From the NCBI GenBank assembly GCA_012295275.1, contig CM022667.1, positions 15,832,266 through 15,896,265 of the forward strand: DNA of 64,000 bases, written 5' to 3'. This stretch comes from Chrysomallon squamiferum. Lineage: Eukaryota; Mollusca; Gastropoda; Neomphalida; Peltospiridae. Of the stretch, positions 34,954-48,204 are shown in pieces. Position 1 is the stretch's first letter, and each line of letters opens with the position of its first letter. The notes below the pieces were generated by a model. It saw only the letters and a program-made list of their open reading frames with translations. It had not been told where the DNA came from and did no database searches. The translations under genes were made by a program, and so were the position numbers.

Positions 34954-36655
34954 GTAATTTCTCAACATATTGCCTGAAATGAAATCATTTATTTTGCCTG
35001 TACAACAACAACAAAAAAAGACAACAAAAAAACACACAAAAACAAACAAAAGCCGAACTGTAAGAACGCTCGCACCTGAGCGATATTATTAAGAAGGCTT
35101 AAAAGTAAATAAATAAATAAATAAATAAACAGACGCTTGTAGACTACTGATATATGTTGGACCCGACCGTTTAGGCCAGCGAAATCGAGTTCGACAGATG
35201 ACATCTTCAACTCTAGCAATAGAACACACGTAAATAGACCGTTAATATAACTGGGCCAGACTTTTGTGGGAATTTCACTGTTACCACTTTTTGGTGATGG
35301 AAGTTATGTTAAGTTAGATCGTGAATCGGTGATTAAGCATGCATGTATATATGTTTGTATGTTCTGATGTGTTTCTGTGTGTATATATATGTATGTATAT
35401 GGTTGTATGCTTATATGTATGTATGTATCTATGTATGTATTTATGTATGTATGTATGTATGTATGTATGTATAAATGTGTTAATGCATGGATGAATAATA
35501 GATGGATGTAAATAATGAATAATATTATAAATAATTCTGTGTGAGTGTGTGTGTGTTTGTGTGTGTGTGTGTGTATGTTCTGGGAGGGCTAGGTTGTAAC
35601 ATGGATTATAATGGGAAACATTTATTATTATTATTATTATTATTATTAGACGCGATGATGACATATTATTTCAGTTGAAATTAGTTGTGTCATGATCTGG
35701 TGAATGGCGTAATAACGTGAGAGTGACAAATATAGTGACAGAAAGGTGAACGACATTACACCGGTATATTCTGATACATTTGTGTCTGTCTTCTTGTATG
35801 TCCGTACGTGCGTTTTACTTAAGCATATAAGATGACTGTAACAAAGATTTTAACGAGCCAATTGGAAATTTCCATATATGAACTTTCAAACTGGATTTTT
35901 ACTGGGAGAATCCAATGGCCTACTTTTATTTTTCAATCAGGGCGTCTCACAGTCTTTTCACGTGATCACATAGGTAAATAATAATACCCAAACAATCTAA
36001 AAAAAAAAAACAACAACAAAAAAAAACATTGTTCATCAAATAAAAAAAAAAAAAAAGGTGGAATCTGTCTCCTAGTGGCAACAAGAAATGAATTTGTGAT
36101 GAGAGTGTAAAGAATTTAAGAAGAAGAAAAAAATCTGTAGTCTTACAGTTGACAATGTCTGTTGTATAGGTGTCAGTTGTTCGTTCGTGTGTATGTTTGT
36201 GCTGGAACTTTAGATAGTACTGATGGCAAATAAGAGTTCTTGTTTAACGATGTGAAATTTGCTGTATCATAATATTATAGACAAAGGAAAAAAAAAATAC
36301 ATAGCTTAGTAATAATGATGACGACGATAACGAATACCTTAATTTTCTTGATGAAATCAGATGTGACTGTTCAGTGATTTGGTGCTTTATTTGTAATTAT
36401 AACTGCAAGCAAGATTCATAAAATATATCACATTGTTGTATTGACTAAATATTCATATAATTAAGCAATAACGTACGTTAAATACCACTGTATGTTAGTA
36501 ACCTCAACATTTGGCGAATTTTTATTAGCTTCATATTCTAACAGTACAAGAGATATTGCATGTCTTCTTTAAAGAACATGTTGTTGTACGAGTGAATGAT
36601 CTTATTAAATTATTTCTTTTTTCGAGTTATTATTTTATTGTTGTGCGGGAGCTGT
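34621..36655. other. Spacer counterpart in unit 2, no gene
   Basis: Matches about 17250-19409. It has a CG/CA-rich run at 34733-34765, (GATA)n at about 34910-34955, (TATG)n at about 35395-35470 and a shorter, interrupted GT tract at 35540-35576. No coding support. Confidence 0.6.
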
Positions 36656-36990
36656 CATGGCTCATAACAAAGTATAACAACAACATAATACTTTTACAAT
36701 ACATTTCAACGCCGCATTTTATTCCTCATCAATTAGAGTTGTGACGTCAGCATGTATCAGTCGGTCTGTCAGCATGGGTCTTGTTTCTTTTTTCTTTTTT
36801 TCTGACATCACGTCAGATAATGACGTCACGAACGCAGCATTATTTTAAGACTACTCATTGGTGGGCATACTTCATTATTAATAAAGACCACACGTCAAAT
36901 CAAATAAAGCCGTTCTTGGATGTATTCACAGTATTCGTTTCAATAAAAACAGATTTTAAATAAAAACATTTTTATTTTCCTTTTTATTAT
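36656..36990. promoter_or_regulatory. Conserved block with paired CRE-type sites (unit 2)
   Basis: TGACGTCA at 36742-36749 and 36821-36828, with the same spacing as unit 1. It lies about 3 kb upstream of the candidate first exon of copy 3 (39957). Confidence 0.5.
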
Positions 36991-37059
36991 TATTATTTTT
37001 TTTTTCACATTCTTTTAATAAGTGGTTCTATATGAATATGTCTTAAATGATATTTGAAT

Positions 37060-38237
37060 TTCTATAAGAAGAAAAAGAAGGAGAAGAAAAAGAAATTATA
37101 AGAAGCAAAACAAAATTAAAGAACGCAAAGAAATAATAAAAGTGGAAGTAAAAAGGAGAAAAGAAGAAACGAAAAACCAAATATATGTATAATTTATGTT
37201 TTTAGTAAAATTATAATTATCTGTATTACAATTTGAAAACTGTATTGCTTAGACCATTGTTAATATTATTGGCTGTAGGAAATAATTTAGTAAGTAGCAA
37301 CCCATCAGTTGGTTAACTGTCAGCAAAGTTCTTAACTGGACTTTGTGACATATCACAGTCATCCCTCTTGGATGTAATATACACATCAATGTGAATATCT
37401 GTCTAGACCAGGTCTGCGTAGCTCCTCTGATGTCAAAAATGATGAGAAAAAAATACAAATGTTAATACAGCTTCTGGTAGAAAAAGAAATTTATAAATTT
37501 TGACGGGTAACGTGGTGTGATATCATTTTCACTTCATCACGTTAGAACTGGTAGATAGAAAATTCAGTCTTCAAATCGCAGTGCCGTCCTAAAACATAGC
37601 AATCAAAAAAGAAAAAACCCAAACGATTCTTGGTTCAAATGTTTCATTCCAGTGCTACCAGTTTTATTTAAAGAGATAAACACATTTATAAAAATTATAT
37701 TTGTATTTTGACAACCTGTTCAGTGCATGAACCAACATTTCCCAGTTCTTGTATGTCATACACAGACACACACACAGACACACGGACTCAAATAGCTACA
37801 CATTAACAAACAGCAAAAATAGAATTAGAAAATAATGGTAGTACAAGAGAGACAGACAAATAGATGTACAGACAGAGAAACAAATATAGAAACACTTTGA
37901 CAAGGAGACAGAAACACACACATGTAATTACTGATACATATAAATTGATAAATATAGAAAAATGGACAGACAGAGAGAAACAGATAGAAAGATAGACTGA
38001 GGAACTGATACAGAGTCTTTACTGGATTAATCTAGGACAATGGATGAAGAGACAGGCAGACAGATGTACATACAGTACAGACAAACAGTTAAAAAAAATC
38101 TGGAGATAAAGAGATATTGTAAACATTCCTCTACACATCTCCGTACTCTAGCCTACTTCACGCTCGTTGATAATCTGGTAGAGGTTTATAGCTATCATAA
38201 TACACTGAAACGTAATAACGTGGATTACATAAAGAAT

Positions 38238-38284
<47 letters not shown>

Positions 38285-39325
38285 CTCTCTCGCTCTCTCT
38301 CTTTCTGTATCTGCCTCATACACACTTATACGCTCACTCGCACACTTATACGCTCACTCGCACACTTATACGCTCACTCGCACACTTATACGCACACTCA
38401 CACACATAAAAAAAAAACATACAATGTCTCTCTCCCGTTCAATTGCAAACGTAGTTCCGAAAATACACATAAACATACATAGAAAAAAATTCATACATTT
38501 ATAAATGAATGTAAATGCTCGCTGTTAATCACTCAGAAATGGAGACATCTAACTGGAATACAAATATTAACATTACTCTAAACAAATCACTTCTATGATG
38601 ATATGAAAAAGAACAACAGTCTTAAAATAAAAGATGTGCAATACTTACTTTCATGTACCAATCTAAATTATTGACCGTACAGAAACATGAATTAAAACGA
38701 TATACAAATTTAATTTTTTAAGTGCCCTAATTTCAATTCAGATCTCATATATATTTAAACAACAAAAAATATTTAGCTTAAATTATGATCCTTTCTGAAT
38801 TCAGTTTAGATATTTATTTTTTTAATTAAATTATTTAAAAAATCTAAAAGCATAAAAATATATCAGTTTTATTTAACGGTGGACATGGATCTAAATTACA
38901 ATGCAATATTCAGTTAAATCAGACCTATCTGTTAGTTTAAATCACAGCTTACGATAAACTTAGATGTAAATCTACGGCGCGTAGGTAGTTATTTATTTCT
39001 GGGAACTGGAAAGATAGGGTGTGGTAAAACTGATTAAAATAATAATAATAATAATACATAATAATACATAATACGGTCACAGCGATTCAAAAAAGGGGAA
39101 AAAAATTAAAATTAAAAAAAGAAAAGAAAAAAAGAATAAATAAATAAGTAGGGACTTTGGATTTTGTTCAAATTAACATTTTAAAACTGACACTTTCTGC
39201 AACATCATCTCTCTCTTCCTCTTTTTTTTTTCTGGAAACATTCGTGACATAAAACCAAATATGGGTATAAATTGTCATCTGACTTTGCTTGTAATCATTC
39301 GATGTACATTCTATCTCGAGAAAAC
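37060..39325 (-). repeat. Inverted repeat, right arm (unit 2)
   Basis: Counterpart of 19800-21862 and reverse complement of unit 1's left arm. It keeps about 250 bp near 37690-37960 that the unit 1 right arm has lost. (CT)n at 38241-38302 is interrupted by GCT. The matching left arm would lie in the assembly gap. Confidence 0.8.
38321..38400. repeat. 20-bp minisatellite, four copies
   Basis: cacacttatacgctcactcg repeated three times perfectly, then once with changes. The corresponding place in unit 1 (about 20876-20900) has essentially one copy, so this expansion is specific to unit 2. Confidence 0.9.
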
Positions 39326-39956
39326 GTGATTTTCAGAAGCGCTCAAGCGAAATATTGTTTAGTGCAGATAATCATTATACTAAAACAAAATTCTGGCTAA
39401 ACTTTACAGAAATTAGTATCAAAGTGTACAGAAAAAAACATCTGCTGTTAAATTGACTTAGTCTGAAGGTATGATAACAATTTTTTAGTTGTATTTTGTT
39501 TTTTGAAATTCTAATTTATAACTGATTACTTTTCCTTTATTTTAACAGGCAACAAAATTATTTTTTCAAAACTTTCTGTTTATAATTATAATTGTTTCTT
39601 TAATTATCAAAAATATTTTTAAAATTTTTCTAATCATTTCTTACTCGTATAATACTATGCGTATTATATATTATCTGCTTTATAACTAAAAAACATTTCT
39701 ACTAAGTTTTATAGATTTTTTAAATCTTTCTTCTCTTTACGTGTTTTTGCACTATTTATGTCTTAGACTCTTAATTTCTGTTGTTCATATTTTCAATAGA
39801 ACGTTCATTCATTATTAATTATTAATGATATAATGCTGTTTAGGAAGTGAAAAAAAAAAATTACGAAGGGTTTGCACTCCAAATTAATTTAAAAATTTTG
39901 TTTTAAATTCTTTTTTAATTTTTCGTAAAAGATTATTTTTCTCATTTTTATTTCAG
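39326..39956. other. AT-rich sequence upstream of candidate exon, copy 3
   Basis: Near-identical to 21863-22483. No gene or clear promoter element visible. Confidence 0.5.
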
Positions 39957-39996
39957 AAATTTATAAATTTGTCAGCGAGAAGGTTCTGCAGAAACC
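39957..39996 (+). other. Candidate upstream 40-nt exon of SLC26 copy 3
   Basis: Same as 22484-22523, with acceptor atttcag, donor gtaagtatg and one substitution (silent if coding). The frame into the microexon ATG at 42235 is open. Confidence 0.35.
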
Positions 39997-40318
39997 GTAA
40001 GTATGAAATAATTACAACAGTTATACAATATAATCAGCGGGCAGTAACACACATGTATCAACAACTAAAACTCACTGCTGCAGGGGTTTTATCTGTATGG
40101 CAAAACATTATTTGTGCGTGGATTATATTAATTCTTAAAGATTTTCCTTATTTACTCACTTATTTATTTATTTAATACTTTAATTATTAAATTATTTATT
40201 ATAATTTCAAAAAGAATACCATGAACAAAAGCCATGAACTTTAATTTTCTACAGTATTTTCTCGTATTAATTTATTACTTTAATTTTTTACAGTATTTTC
40301 TCGTATTTATTTTTTGAA

Positions 40319-40372
<54 letters not shown>

Positions 40373-40459
40373 TTGTTTTGTTGTTGTTGTTTTACCGCTG
40401 CGACGAGAGAGAGAGGCAAAAATTATTTGTGCCGTGTATTACATTCGTTTTTAAATCTT

Positions 40460-40491
<32 letters not shown>

Positions 40492-42230
40492 TAATTTATT
40501 TATTTACTTATAATTTTAATAAAAACACCATGGATAAAAACTAAAACTGACTGTCACTGAGTTTTTAATTTGTATGGACAAAAATATTTGTGCCATGGAT
40601 TATATCAATTTTTTAATTTTTTATTTGTTTATTTATTTATTTATTTATTTATATATTTATTTATTTATTTATTTATTTATTTATTCATAATTGGAAACAA
40701 CATTTTTCTTTTTTCATTTATTTCAGCCTTGGCTTCAATAGGAATGTTATAATTATTTTTAAAACTGATTTACTCTTTCATACTTTTTTAGTAAAATTAT
40801 AATTATGTGTATTACAGTTTTGAAAACTGTATTGCTTAGACCACTGTTAACATCACTGGCTGTAGAAAATAATTTAGTAAGAAGCAAGCTTTAGTTGGTT
40901 AATTGTCAGCAAAGTTTTGTCTCACTCTCTTTCTCTCTCTGTCGTTGTCACGCACACATATATAAATCATACAATGTCTCTCTCGTTCAGTAGTAGACAT
41001 ATATTCTAAAACTACACATAAGCTTACACAGAAACAAATTCGTACATTTGTACATTTATAAATGAATGTAATTGCTCGCTATTAGTGACACAGAAATGCA
41101 GACACGTAACACGAATATCAGTATTATTAACATTACTCCGAACTTCACTCTATTATGATGTGCAAAAGTATTTTTACAAACTTTAGTAACAGTGACATTT
41201 TTAAAAATAAAAACGTACAGTACTTACCTTCATATATCAGTTCAAATTACTGACCGTACAGAAATATAAAATGAAACAGAAAATATTTATCTTTATAATT
41301 AAATCCTTAAATTACGATCAGATAAAGATTTAAAACCATAAACATATCAGTTTTATTCAACAGTTCATATGGATCTAAATTACAATGTAATATACAGTTA
41401 AATCAGAACTATCTGTCAGTTCAAATCACAGCTTACGATAAATTTAGATGGAAATCTACGATCAGTAAAACTATTTATCGCTGGTGTGACTCTCTTCCTG
41501 ACTGCATATCTGACTATCTATTTGTAATGATACATACGTAAACACGTAGAAACATGCGCGCTACATACGCAGCTAGATGCACACATACCTGCTCAGCTGA
41601 ACACGCTAACTCACACGCACAAATTATGTTAGCTTGTTTTTTTATGACTGTTTCTGCTTGATGATTAAAAGCAAACAATGAACAACTATATTTAGCTGAT
41701 GTTTACATTCTTAAGACGAAGCTATTTTTACAGTTAATCCTATTTACGTAGTGTTGAAAAGTGAACCAAATTATATTTAGAAACGTTAATCCTTTAATCA
41801 CATAATTATACAGCCATGCTACATTATCTTCAAAATGCACAAAATGTGTACACTGACAGAAGAACAAATTATTTAAATATTTAACATTTGTCTAATTTGG
41901 GCATGGATTCGAATTTCGGTTTATTTTTTAGTCGAATAGACTTATAATGAATTGTTAGATTTGACAACCGGGTCTTTCAAAGACACATTCTGAATATATA
42001 TATAGATATAGATAGATAGGTAAATAGATAGATAGATAGACAGATACATAGATATACTGCTGTTAATAATTAATGTGCCGACCTGTTGTTAAACAACTAT
42101 TATTTAATTTCTGTTAGTTCCGAATTTCAGATTAACAAAAGCGTATTGGTAGTGCGTCTGTAGTTGTAGAGTATAAAAATCTAATGTAACTCTTTCCTTT
42201 TCTCTCTTTTTCGCTTACCATCTGTGTCAG
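39997..42230 (+). other. Putative 5' intron of copy 3
   Basis: Contains (ATT)n at about 40320-40372, a long (TTTA)n run at about 40621-40684, and the unit boundary near 40518. It ends in the same pyrimidine-rich acceptor as copy 2. ORFs over the repeats are artefacts. Confidence 0.4.
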
Positions 42231-42261
42231 CACAATGAAGGGCGAAATCGAGAAATTACTG
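42231..42261 (+). CDS. SLC26 copy 3, 31-nt start-codon exon
   Basis: Identical to the copy 2 microexon: acceptor gtgtcag, CACA leader, ATG at 42235, nine codons (MKGEIEKLL), donor GTAAGT at 42262. It joins in phase 0 to the exon at 45436. Confidence 0.75.
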
Positions 42262-43855
42262 GTAAGTTTCGATTTATTTTTCTTTTAATTTAACCTGTTT
42301 GGTAATCAAGTTTTCTTTAAAACAATAAAGCATATGGTGTTTAAAAAATGGATTTGTATATCAATATATCACGAGTAGTTGAAACAATAATTTTGCATCC
42401 GTAAAAATCTGTTGCATGGTTGCGGCACGTCCATCAGAGAAACTGACATCTGGTGACCCCGGCTAAGCACGGTTTATAACCACCGGCACGCTAACCGATA
42501 TTTATTCCGCTACTTTGGACTGAAAATTTAAAGCGATCTGTTCGTTTTCTGTTCGTAACGTCCAGCTGTGTACAGTTTTTAAGCGAACTGACCTTTGTAT
42601 GTTTTAAGTAAATATGACCTAATTACAGTTCCTTTCCTTGCCTTCTTAGCTCCATCGAGGACACAAAACGGTCATATTTATAATGTTAAAATCAAACACA
42701 CACCGACAGGCACACGTAATAATAATAATAATAATAATAAATAATAAATAAGTAAATAAATAAAACAATAAATAAAACAAAGAAGAAGGTTGTTACTGTA
42801 AACAAATCCATTGTAAACAACGGTCTATACATATTCATGTATGTATATAATTATAAAATTTGTGTAATGTGTGTTTGTATTATGCATATATTTTTAGCCT
42901 ACAGTTTATGATAAAAAAAAAAGTCATTGTCATTGCCTACTTCGTTTCGGGTGTAAATTCCAGAAAGAAAAAAAAACAACCAACAATACAAAACAAACAA
43001 AGACAAATTATATAGTAATTGGTTTTGTCAACATCAACACACAATTATGCAAGTACGATCACTCCTTAATCAGCTGCGGCAATTTGCACGTAATTAGGCT
43101 ACCCCTTGAGTTGAAATGATCGCGTTTCTTTGTAATTATTACATGCAGCTAAATGAATATGTTTATTATTAGTATGTGCTGATGCCAAAATGAATTCACT
43201 CATTTAGATTTAGCGTCAAAAGCAGAAGTGAGCTTAATACATATAGCTTACATTATGCATTGTCTTAGACGCAATGTCAAAGTGACAGAAAAAAAACGGA
43301 AACGTATCGAATTTTCTAAAGCAAAATTTACGGAAAAGTATTAATCAAATCCACTGTATAAATATACAGATTTAGGACAAATGAACTATCGTACCACTGA
43401 CATTATTAAAATAATAAAAGCAATTAAATCATTTCCTGCTATTACCGAATGAGACTTTTTGCAGCCTATGCTAAACATGGAAGCTCTAACATAGAAGATA
43501 GCCTTTGAGAGAAACATAGAAGATAGCCTTTGAGAGAAAAGTAAAAAAAAAAAAAAAAATAAATAATAATAAAAATGGTAGAAGTAGTAGTACTGGCGGT
43601 AGTAGTAACAGTAGCAGTTATATTGGTGATTATAACTGTGTTTTTGTATTTAAATATATAAATGCAGCATACCACAACGACTAAGAATAATAAACCTAAT
43701 TTGTTCAGTAACAGAGTAAAAAGATATCTGTTATTAGTGAATTTTAATAAAGACACACACATACAAACACCCGCATTTTCACTTCTACATTTTAGACACT
43801 TACTGTCATCATTTAGTTCTTTCTACTCGTTTCACATGATTCCGTCAGAACAGTA

Positions 43856-43892
<37 letters not shown>

Positions 43893-45435
43893 ACATATCC
43901 TGGACAAGAAGAAATTAGGGTTTGTTACAAACAGTTGGGGAAAGAACTATTCTTAATATAAAGTTTAGCCATCTTGGACCATATTAAATAAGGATGTGAA
44001 ATTCTTTATTTACCGTTATTGTACGATCGTAATTCAGTTGAGTTTGTCAGTGAAAAAAATTTGCTGTTAAGTTGGCGCATATTGTACTTACTACGTATCT
44101 TTGAAAGAATAAATAAAAATGTCTTGTATCTAAAAGGCTTTTGAAAACTTTTTAAAACCCTTAGCAATATCAATTTTTTTTTCTTTTTAAATTTATAGTG
44201 AATTTTGCAGTAATTTATTTTGTGACCATAGTGGCTGCTTATATAAAGTGCGGTTTCAACTTAGCATCTTTAACGAAAATTCAGAAACTAAATGATTTCA
44301 TTTTATTTATTTTTTATTTTATTTTATTTTTAAATTGATTGATTGATTAAATTATTTATTTTTTATTTTTGGCTTAGTTAATTATGTACTTTAGTGGTCA
44401 ACCACTTTTTGACAATATTACTCTCACAGTACAATAAACAGACAAACATATTTTTACTTATTTAGTTTATAACCAGTTAATTTTTCACAAACAAGTGCTT
44501 AAATAAAAAAGATAATGACAAAAATAATAATAAAAACAAGAACAATAATAATGTTGAATATGATATGATTATTATTATTATTATTATTATTAAGAATTAC
44601 ATAAAATAAAATAAAAATTATCTGCAGAATAATTTATTCTACATAAACACGGTTTTAAGTTACCTTGAGAGCAATGTATGTTTCTCTACAGTAAACTAAG
44701 TCTACTTGTAAACTTGTCAGTGATTTGTTACACAAGACTTTAGTGTCTACTTTTACGAAGCATCAGACAGCTTTAAAGTGTTGTAAATATAGCAATAATT
44801 TAAAAAAGTGATTTATACGCCAGCAGGTGATAGGTGTATAGCTATTTGATAAAGGTCTTTGTCCAAGGAAGTCTCTTCAGTATTACCAAGTTATCATATT
44901 TTATATGTACGTATTAAATTGACTAAAAAACATGATGTTTGTTTATTCTAAAAAGAACTCTCTGTCTTTCACTCTGACCTCACAGGCACATCTACACCAT
45001 CACGCGACTAACTTTATTCTCACAGAACTTTTCTCCACTTGTACCGCCACCCACATACATATTCATTTTCTTGTCTCATCTTTTCCTCAAGACAATGATT
45101 TGTTGAAAATTAATAGTTTCTTTTTGCTCCTCTTACTTTTTTCCTGCACATAATTTTCTCACTCAGTTTATTTATTTTTCCACTGCCTGTGTCTCAGTGA
45201 ACATTTAGCACTTTGTATTCTATTCTATAAAACACTGACAAAATTACTATTTAACATGAAGAAAATGAGTTGTATTTTAATGAAATGAAATGTGTATTTA
45301 TATATATATTCATATATACTTCAAAACTATTCTAATACATTTCATTTCCTGTCTGATTATAATAAAGCAATGTAACCTTCTTATAAGAAAGCTAAATAAT
45401 TTTATTTAATTTAGAACAAATTCGTCTATTTGCAG
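42262..45435 (+). other. Intron of SLC26 copy 3
   Basis: 3,174 bp. It is homologous to the other introns but more diverged, with shorter microsatellites ((TAA)n at about 42717-42750, (GT)n at about 43858-43890, (ATT)n at about 44570-44590) and a local duplication of catagaagatagcctttgag at about 43490-43540. Confidence 0.7.
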
Positions 45436-47274
45436 GATCAGGACTCTTCAGCAAACATGGACATTCCGATGGACGAGAAAACGTCGGACGACATGCTGGA
45501 CACAGTGACCATTAAACGTCGAGTGTACACTCAAAACAAACTGGACAGAACCTATCACAAGGCGCCGACTCCGAAGTCTTTAAAAGATCGCTTTAGAAAG
45601 AAATGTCAGTGTTCCAAAAGTAGCATCCTTCGCGGTTTCATTTCTTTGTTGCCAGTCTTGATGGTCATCAAGCGTTATAACTGGAGACAAAATTTACTTG
45701 GCGACTTCATGGCCGGTTTGTCTGTATCTTTCATGCATTTTCCTCAAGGCATAGGCTTCGGAATCCTGGCATCACTCAGAGCTGTGCACGGTTTATACAG
45801 CACCTTCTTCGCGATCGTTTTCTACGCCATATTTGGAACCAGTCAGCACGTCTCTTTTGGGACCAATGCAGTTATTGCTCTTCTTACAGCTACCATAGTT
45901 GACAGAGAATCTGATTTAAAGTTCGGCGGTGACGGTAATTCTTCCAATGTAACAGAATCTGGTGAAGATATCGAGAACACGATACTGCAGTATAAAGTAG
46001 GAGTAGCAATGGCTGCAACGTTTCTGACGGGACTATTTCTACTGGCAATGGGTGTGTTCAGACTCGGGTTCATCACAAACTATCTTGCCGTATCCTTTGT
46101 CGGCGGATTCACAACAGCAGCATCGTTTCACATAACAACCAGTCAAGTCAGCAAACTGTTTGGATTAAGTATAAAAAGTAAACCAGGAGCTGGCAAAATC
46201 GTTTTAATGTACGTGGACATATTTACCAACATCGCAGACACAAACATAGCCGATTTCGTGATAGGAGTGATCAGCATTGCCATTTTGCTGGGGGTCAAGG
46301 TCGGTATCAACGAACGCTACGGAAAGAAACTGAAAATGCCTATTCCTATTGATCTGATAATTGTCATAATTGCGACAATAATTTCCCACTTTGCAGAATT
46401 CAACAGAAGATTTGGGATGCATGTTGTTGGATTTATTCCTTCAGGAATGCCCGTGCCAAGTCTCCCAGATTTAACAGTGACGACCAGAATAGCTCAGGAC
46501 AGCTTCGTCATTGCTATTCTGGTATTTGCGATGACGATCTCCATGGCGAAGCTTTGTGCAGCTCTACACGACTACGAAGTGGACAGCAATCAGGAATTAG
46601 TGGCATACGGAGCGACAAACATCCTGTCTTCATTCTTTCAGTGCTTTCCTACCTGTGTCGCTCCACCGAGGTCTATGATTCTCAGTTCTCTGGGATCTAA
46701 AACCACTCTCAATGCTGTACCGTCAGCCATCTTTATCCTGGTTGTTTTGCTGGTCGCTGGACAGCTCTTTGTGTCACTCCCTATCGCCGTTCTTGCTGCG
46801 ATGATTATGGTGGCGATGAAGAATTTACTTCTGCAGGTAAAACAGCTTCCAGTTCTTTGGAAGATCAGCAAGGCAGACTTCATCATTTGGCTGACGACGG
46901 CGCTTGTATCCATCCTGGTAGATCTGGATATCGGACTTATTACTGGAGTTGGTGTCTCCATCTTTTCAATCATCGTCCAGAGCCAGTTTTCGTCTGGTCA
47001 GCTTGTTGGCATCTCGGAAAAAGAGGACGTATATCTGGACGTAAAATATCATAAAGATATAAAAGAACTTAAAGGAATAAAGATATTTTATTTCAGCACA
47101 ACACTCTTCTTCGCCAGCGCTGAAAGATTCAAGTCCCAGCTCTTTCAGAAGACATTTCATCCTTTAAAATACGAAAAGGATCGTAAAAGTGCTGTTGTGC
47201 AAGCTGATGGGATAAAAGGTACAAATTCCGCCAAAGACTCTGAGAAAGAAAATGCTAATGGAAACGGAAATTGA
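45436..47274 (+). CDS. SLC26/SulP transporter copy 3, large exon up to frameshift
   Basis: Intact through all membrane segments and the first half of the STAS domain; the acceptor tatttgcag ends at 45435. The frame then runs into TGA at 47272-47274, within the variable linker of the STAS domain. Compared with copy 4, one extra A in ggaaatt (near 47268) explains the break; removing it restores equal linker length. As written, the product would be about 619 residues with the microexon and would lack the last STAS strands and helices. It keeps Q113, the two sequons and the APPRS motif. Its linker (KDRKSAVVQ) resembles copy 4 rather than copies 1 and 2. Real truncation and consensus error are both possible. 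Confidence 0.88.
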   Translation, partial: DQDSSANMDIPMDEKTSDDMLDTVTIKRRVYTQNKLDRTYHKAPTPKSLKDRFRKKCQCSKSSILRGFISLLPVLMVIKRYNWRQNLLGDFMAGLSVSFMHFPQGIGFGILASLRAVHGLYSTFFAIVFYAIFGTSQHVSFGTNAVIALLTATIVDRESDLKFGGDGNSSNVTESGEDIENTILQYKVGVAMAATFLTGLFLLAMGVFRLGFITNYLAVSFVGGFTTAASFHITTSQVSKLFGLSIKSKPGAGKIVLMYVDIFTNIADTNIADFVIGVISIAILLGVKVGINERYGKKLKMPIPIDLIIVIIATIISHFAEFNRRFGMHVVGFIPSGMPVPSLPDLTVTTRIAQDSFVIAILVFAMTISMAKLCAALHDYEVDSNQELVAYGATNILSSFFQCFPTCVAPPRSMILSSLGSKTTLNAVPSAIFILVVLLVAGQLFVSLPIAVLAAMIMVAMKNLLLQVKQLPVLWKISKADFIIWLTTALVSILVDLDIGLITGVGVSIFSIIVQSQFSSGQLVGISEKEDVYLDVKYHKDIKELKGIKIFYFSTTLFFASAERFKSQLFQKTFHPLKYEKDRKSAVVQADGIKGTNSAKDSEKENANGNGN

Positions 47275-47548
47275 AATTGAAACTGAAAATCCAATTCATC
47301 ACATTATCATTGATTGTTCGGCTATGACTTACATTGACATGGCTGGCGTAAATGTTCTTAAACTGGTGATCACACAATTCCAGCGAGTGGGAACAGAAAT
47401 ATTTTTAGCAAACTGTTGTCGCTATATGCTGTCGGTGTTGGAGAAATCACAGATATACGACATTCTGCCTAAGAACCACGTTTTTTACGATGTTCATGAT
47501 GCTGTAATCGAGGCATGTATGGGTAAAACAATTACTTTAAAACAGTAA
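47275..47548 (+). pseudogene. Displaced C-terminal STAS part of copy 3
   Basis: In another frame, the remaining STAS sequence is intact: DCSAMTYIDMAG, NCCRYMLSVLEKSQ and VFYDVHDAV, ending at TAA 47546-47548. It is continuous with the large exon apart from the one-base frameshift, so it is part of the same gene and not a separate ORF. Clean preservation downstream of the break suggests that the break is recent or artefactual. Confidence 0.8.
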
Positions 47549-47821
47549 AAATATGATGACCACTTTGTATGCACATTCCATCTAAAACGAAATCATATAC
47601 TATGCATACATGGTGATATCCTATACGTCAACAGTAATAATAATAATAATAACAATAATAATAATAATCATTATAATATAGATTGACAATCGCTTATCTG
47701 AACGATTTGAACTGTAAATATTTTGGAATGTAAAGAGACAGTCTGAGAATAGGATCTAAGTCTAAAAACGATTTCCATTTATATTTCATTTACAGCATAT
47801 ACACATAATCTGCATAATATT

Positions 47822-47872
<51 letters not shown>

Positions 47873-47971
47873 CTAAACAACTTTGAAATCAATATGTTTG
47901 TTTATTATGGCTATTATTAGTATGATGTTATGTGCATGAGGTATAAAAAATATTTTGCTTTACTGTACTGA

Positions 47972-47977
47972 AATAAA
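47972..47977 (+). promoter_or_regulatory. Candidate poly(A) signal, copy 3
   Basis: AATAAA in the conserved tactgaaataaaag context, 424 nt after the downstream stop. Confidence 0.4.
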
Positions 47978-48204
47978 AGTTTTTAAATTTCAATGATACA
48001 GTGTCTTTATTTCCAGATTATTTCAGTTATGTGAACTTAACAATTATTTATAAACAAAAGTAAATCTTTAGTCTTAAGATGAAGCTGTTACTTGATTTCC
48101 GTCAACAAAATAGTATAAACACAAGTCCCTATTGGCAATTTGTTTACCTGACAGTTAAATTCGTTGTATTTAATGTTAAAGTTTATATCACAACGGATTA
48201 CGTA

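Larger units (their letters stand above)
23066..40517 (+). repeat. Segmental tandem unit 2 (SLC26 copy 2), with assembly gap
   Basis: Head-to-tail repeat of unit 1. The distance between the large exons of copies 2 and 3 is 17,478 bp, about 5.6 kb less than between copies 1 and 2. The shortfall falls at the N run at 33801-34000: its left flank matches unit 1 at about 10,700 and its right flank matches the minisatellite at about 17,000. Unit 2 is therefore probably as long as unit 1, and the 200 N are a placeholder. Confidence 0.85.
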
